Assembly (NCBI GenBank): GCA_015064195.1
Contig: SVSO01000110.1
Span: 1 to 9,212 of the forward strand
DNA: 9,212 bases
Reading direction: 5' to 3'
Source: Oscillospiraceae bacterium
GTDB taxonomy: Bacteria > Bacillota_A > Clostridia > Oscillospirales > CAG-272
Shown: one piece after another, positions 6,812 through 9,212 of the stretch
Layout: every line of letters starts with the position of its first letter
Numbering within the stretch: position 1 is the stretch's first letter
Notes under the pieces: generated by a model
Database searches by the model: none
The model's input: only the letters and a program-made list of their open reading frames with translations
Told to the model about the DNA's origin: nothing
Translations under genes and position numbers: made by a program

Positions 6812-8803
6812 TTACGCTCTCGGCGGTCTTCCGGGGAATTCGCCCGGCAGATGAGGATGTCTGCCATGCTCATGTGCGCCCTCCTCCGGCACCGGCGGCA
6901 CATGACCGCTCATGTACCGGCTGGCCTGGGTGGTGAACAGCTCACAGTACCGTCCGCCTGCCGCCATCAGCGTCTCGTGATTGCCCTCCTCGATGAGCTT
7001 GCCGTATTCCAGCACCAGAATTTTCGATGCTTTTGTCGCGCTGGACAGGCGATGGCTGACGAAGATCGTGGTCTTATTCTTGCTCAGCGCGTCGAATTCG
7101 TTGTAGATCTCCTGCTCGGCGATGGCATCCAGTGCCGCGGTCGGCTCGTCGAGGATCATGATGTCCGATCGGCTGTAGAATGCCCGGGCGATGGCCATTT
7201 TCTGCCACTGACCGCCGGACAGCTCTGCGCCGTTGTCCTCGAAAATGCGCATGAGAGGCGTGTGATAGCCATTCTCCATCTTCTCGATGTATTCCCGTGC
7301 GCCCGATTGCCCCGCCGCAAACTGCACCCGCTCATCGTCGATTTCATGATGCAGGTCGCCGAATGCGATGTTCTCCCGGACGGTGAAAGCATAGCGGCCA
7401 AAATCCTGGAAAATGATGCCGAATACCCGGTACAGATCCTGCACGTCGTAATCCCGCAGATCGATGCCGTCCAGCAAAATCCGGCCTTCCGTGGGATCAT
7501 AAAGGCGGGTGAGCAGCTTGAGCAGCGTGGTCTTGCCCGCTCCGTTGAGCCCCACCAGCACTACGCTTTCCCGGGGATTGAGAGTGAAACTCACATCGTC
7601 GATGACATTGCGGTCACCGCCGGGATAGCGGAAGCTCACATGGTCAAATTCGATGATATGCCCTTCTCCGTGGGTCGGCTTTTTCGGCTCGGCCAGCCGG
7701 GGCAGGATGTGCTGCTCCTCCTCCATGAAGGAGATCATGTTCTCGATAAACAGCGTGCCCTCGTAGATGGAGGCTGTGGTGGTCACCAGCGTGGCAACGC
7801 CCGATGCGATATTGTTGAGCGCGCCGGTGTAGAGGGAGTAGTCGCCCACCTGAAGCTCGCCGCGAAATACGCCGTGGGCAATGTAGATGAACAGGCCGCA
7901 GTTGATGGCCGTTGACAGCACGGTGAGGCCGATATGCCAGAAGCCTTCTGACAAAATCAGACTCCGCAGTCCGCCGAAATAGCTTTTGAAGACTTCCTTG
8001 TAGCGCCCAATAAGCAGATCGGACATTCCGAACATCCGCACCTCTTTCACGTGATCCTTACTGCACATGATGTTGGTGAAATAATTGAGCTTGCGGCGTT
8101 CCTTGGAGCGGCGGAACATATAATCCGCATTTTTGCGGCGGTAGATGAAGTTGATGATGGCCGACGGAATGCTCATGACGATGATGAGCCACGGTGCCCA
8201 CGGACTGATGGCCGCCAGCACGGTGATGAAGCTGACGAGACTGATGAGGGTGGACATGATGCGGAAGGTGGAGCTTAAGATCTGGATGGGACGGCTGCCT
8301 GCCTCCCGGTTGGCATTCTCCAGCTTGTGGTAAAACTCCGGTGTGTCGAAGCTGGCGGTATCGATGGTCTTGGCCTTGTCGATGATCATCAGCTTGATGT
8401 GATTGGACACCAGCTCACCGGCGATGCGGGTGATCATGCCGTCCACCTGCGACACGATACGGTTGGTGAACATATAAACAAACTGGAACACCAGCATACT
8501 GACGATGACGGAAAAATCCGCAATATCGCCGGTGACAGAGGCCACAAGAAGATTGATCAGCTCGCGGGAGATGAACGCACCGATGATGGGCATGACACCG
8601 TGAAAAACGGCGAAAAACAGCATGGCGAACAGAATCCACGGTCTGGTCTGCCACACGATCCCGTAGATGTAAAACAATCGCTTGAAAAAGCCGCCGAGCA
8701 GCTTGTAAAGATACGCCGGCACTTCCTTTATATGGTTTGGCTTCGGTACATACAGCCGCTCATTTGCGGGAGGCCCGAATCCCATTGGTCCCATTCCACC
8801 CAT
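6812..8803 (-). CDS. ABC exporter half-transporter (membrane domain fused to ATPase)
   Basis: 663 residues. A Gly/Met/Pro-rich N-terminus (1-16) precedes a membrane domain of about 50-365 with several hydrophobic helices, then an ATP-binding domain. Visible motifs are the A-loop aromatic in FRYPGG (Y393), Walker A GLNGAGKTT (418-426), Q-loop IIFQDF (Q466), signature LSGGQ (528-532), Walker B IMILDE (548-553, catalytic E553) and H-loop VSHR (H584). All are intact. As a half-transporter it should dimerise, and with no second half next door a homodimer is simplest. No substrate-binding protein is present, so export is more likely than import; cargo unknown. The C-terminal tail (633-663) is rich in His, Pro and Glu and could bind metal. 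I chose the ATG at 8801-8803 because AAAGGAG precedes it by 7 bases; an in-frame ATG at 8824 lies too near the predicted transcription start. Confidence 0.92.
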   Translation of the reverse strand: MGGMGPMGFGPPANERLYVPKPNHIKEVPAYLYKLLGGFFKRLFYIYGIVWQTRPWILFAMLFFAVFHGVMPIIGAFISRELINLLVASVTGDIADFSVIVSMLVFQFVYMFTNRIVSQVDGMITRIAGELVSNHIKLMIIDKAKTIDTASFDTPEFYHKLENANREAGSRPIQILSSTFRIMSTLISLVSFITVLAAISPWAPWLIIVMSIPSAIINFIYRRKNADYMFRRSKERRKLNYFTNIMCSKDHVKEVRMFGMSDLLIGRYKEVFKSYFGGLRSLILSEGFWHIGLTVLSTAINCGLFIYIAHGVFRGELQVGDYSLYTGALNNIASGVATLVTTTASIYEGTLFIENMISFMEEEQHILPRLAEPKKPTHGEGHIIEFDHVSFRYPGGDRNVIDDVSFTLNPRESVVLVGLNGAGKTTLLKLLTRLYDPTEGRILLDGIDLRDYDVQDLYRVFGIIFQDFGRYAFTVRENIAFGDLHHEIDDERVQFAAGQSGAREYIEKMENGYHTPLMRIFEDNGAELSGGQWQKMAIARAFYSRSDIMILDEPTAALDAIAEQEIYNEFDALSKNKTTIFVSHRLSSATKASKILVLEYGKLIEEGNHETLMAAGGRYCELFTTQASRYMSGHVPPVPEEGAHEHGRHPHLPGEFPGRPPRA

Positions 8804-8810
8804 GAAATCA

Positions 8811-8817
8811 CTCCTTT
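8811..8817 (-). promoter_or_regulatory. Ribosome binding site deciding the ABC exporter start
   Basis: AAAGGAG on the minus strand with 7-base spacing to the ATG at 8801-8803. It is much better than the AAGGTG before the in-frame ATG at 8824, and it leaves a normal leader of about 33 nt from the predicted promoter. Confidence 0.8.
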
Positions 8818-8842
8818 TAGTCATTGATTAGGCACCTTACTA

Positions 8843-8871
8843 ATTATACCACGATTTTTTCCTGAATGCAA
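8843..8871 (-). promoter_or_regulatory. Promoter of the ABC exporter gene
   Basis: On the minus strand TGGTATAAT gives an extended -10 (TATAAT at 8843-8848), with TTGCAT (8866-8871) 17 bases upstream as a partial -35. Transcription would begin near 8836. The string GTGGTATAAT is identical to that of the vanY promoter candidate at 6756-6764. Confidence 0.7.
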
Positions 8872-8897
8872 CCCCTTTTCGCCAATCCCCGGCTATT

Positions 8898-9021
8898 TGT
8901 GAATTTACGCCAAAATTATCGTTTTGAGTTTGTGTATCCTGCCGGTTTATGTGTGAATCGTGTTTATACTTCACATTTTTGATGGCAATGCAAATGTTAT
9001 ACTTCACATTTTGTGTGAAGT
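8898..9021. promoter_or_regulatory. Cluster of TTCACA/TGTGAA operator-like sites before the aldolase gene
   Basis: Five copies of one hexamer occur in 124 bp: TGTGAA at 8898-8903, 8952-8957 and 9014-9019, and its reverse complement TTCACA at 8970-8975 and 9003-9008. The last two make a perfect 8-bp inverted repeat, ACTTCACA-TTTTG-TGTGAAGT (9001-9021). The middle two make a wider inverted pair with a 12-base spacer. This pattern suggests cooperative binding of a dimeric regulator. The 9001-9021 palindrome is centred about 62 bp before the predicted aldolase transcription start, a typical activator position, though the promoter itself is consensus and would not need one. The regulator is not in the window, and I do not assign a family. 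Confidence 0.6.
8964..9012 (+). repeat. 16-bp exact direct repeat, 33-bp period
   Basis: TTATACTTCACATTTT occurs at 8964-8979 and again at 8997-9012. The 33-bp period is close to three turns of the helix, so proteins bound to the two copies would face the same side. Both copies contain the TTCACA hexamer of the operator-like cluster. Confidence 0.85.
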
Positions 9022-9037
9022 TTGTGCAATTCGGCGA

Positions 9038-9066
9038 TTGACAAAAAGATAACGAGGGTGTATAAT
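9038..9066 (+). promoter_or_regulatory. Consensus sigma-A promoter of the class II aldolase gene
   Basis: TTGACA (9038-9043) and TATAAT (9061-9066) are separated by exactly 17 bases, a perfect vegetative consensus. The start of transcription would be near 9073, about 26 nt before the ATG. It diverges from the ABC promoter about 190 bp away. Confidence 0.92.
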
Positions 9067-9098
9067 GGTAACAGAAAATGAAATAAGGAGTTTTTACC

Positions 9099-9212
9099 AT
9101 GGATTTAGAAATGATGCACCCCGCCGATCGGATCGTTACGATCATGAACCGCCTCTACAGCTACGGCATGACCACCACCTCCGGCGGCAATCTCTCCATC
9201 TGCGATCCGGAC
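9099..9212 (+). CDS. Class II aldolase/adducin-family protein, N-terminal part (runs off the window)
   Basis: Only 38 codons are visible, from the ATG at 9099-9101, with AAGGAG 8 bases upstream. The sequence has the usual opening of the class II aldolase/adducin fold: an amphipathic helix (RIVTIMNRLYSYGM, residues 11-24) followed by TTTSGGNLSI (25-34), where the SGGN turn forms part of the substrate phosphate- or carboxylate-binding site. Members cleave phosphorylated sugars such as fuculose- or rhamnulose-phosphate, or epimerise ribulose-phosphate, with a zinc ion whose histidine ligands would lie beyond the window. The specific substrate cannot be judged. A consensus promoter and an operator-like array sit directly upstream, so expression is probably regulated by a sugar or metabolic signal. 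It may start an operon to the right. Confidence 0.85.
   Translation, partial: MDLEMMHPADRIVTIMNRLYSYGMTTTSGGNLSICDPD

Noticed and set aside
6851..7915. Plus-strand open frame (354 codons) opposite the ABC ATPase
   Set aside because: It is antisense to intact Walker A, signature and Walker B motifs and shows no independent support.
8804..8824. Earlier ATG start (8824) for the ABC exporter
   Set aside because: Only about 12 nt downstream of the predicted transcription start and with a poor ribosome binding site; the ATG at 8803 has AAAGGAG at ideal spacing.
8964..9012. Direct repeats as a short CRISPR-like array
   Set aside because: Only two 16-bp copies, 17-bp spacer, no cas genes; the copies sit in a promoter region and contain operator-like hexamers.
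8840..9145. Minus-strand open frame of 101 codons in the divergent promoter region
   Set aside because: It overlaps the aldolase start, a perfect promoter and the operator repeats. Its repeated NVKY residues come only from the DNA direct repeat.

Overview
The window looks like chromosomal DNA from a Gram-positive bacterium, most likely of class Clostridia. The grounds are strong AGGAGG-type ribosome binding sites, consensus sigma-A promoters with 17-bp spacers, a clostridial-type monofunctional aspartate kinase, and a membrane-anchored VanY peptidase joined to a copper-amine-oxidase-like stalk. Genes are fairly G+C-rich with A+T-rich promoters between them. I saw no rRNA, tRNA, CRISPR array, insertion sequence, phage gene or toxin-antitoxin pair. 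Genus cannot be fixed from the sequence alone.

Layout: seven genes lie on the minus strand and one, cut by the window end, on the plus strand. Read in the minus direction from the right, they are: a self-contained ABC exporter (6812-8803); a VanY-like D,D-carboxypeptidase (5095-6705); two tandem paralogous sugar isomerase/epimerase TIM barrels (4139-5035 and 3199-4125); aspartate kinase (1718-3031) behind its own perfect promoter; then, after a 335-bp gap, a metal-dependent amidohydrolase (576-1382) whose stop overlaps the start of an FkbM-type methyltransferase that leaves the window (1-579). Diverging from the ABC gene, a class II aldolase begins on the plus strand at 9099 behind a consensus promoter and a cluster of repeated operator-like sites.

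Likely transcription units, by inference: (1) the ABC exporter alone, ended by a strong hairpin plus T-run at 6724-6778; (2) vanY and the two isomerases, possibly co-transcribed, ended near the 3147-3175 hairpin; (3) aspartate kinase; (4) amidohydrolase plus methyltransferase, translationally coupled; (5) the aldolase unit. Functions are mixed: cell-wall trimming, export, sugar isomerisation, entry to aspartate-family amino acids, and an uncharacterised hydrolase/methyltransferase pair.

No clearly new defence or mobile system is visible. The signals that deserve a second look are regulatory: a 15-bp perfect inverted repeat that is both a terminator and the frame around a -10 box (6733-6778), and the repeated TTCACA/TGTGAA array before the aldolase (8898-9021). 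The tandem isomerase pair and the low-complexity cytoplasmic tail of the VanY protein are also notable.
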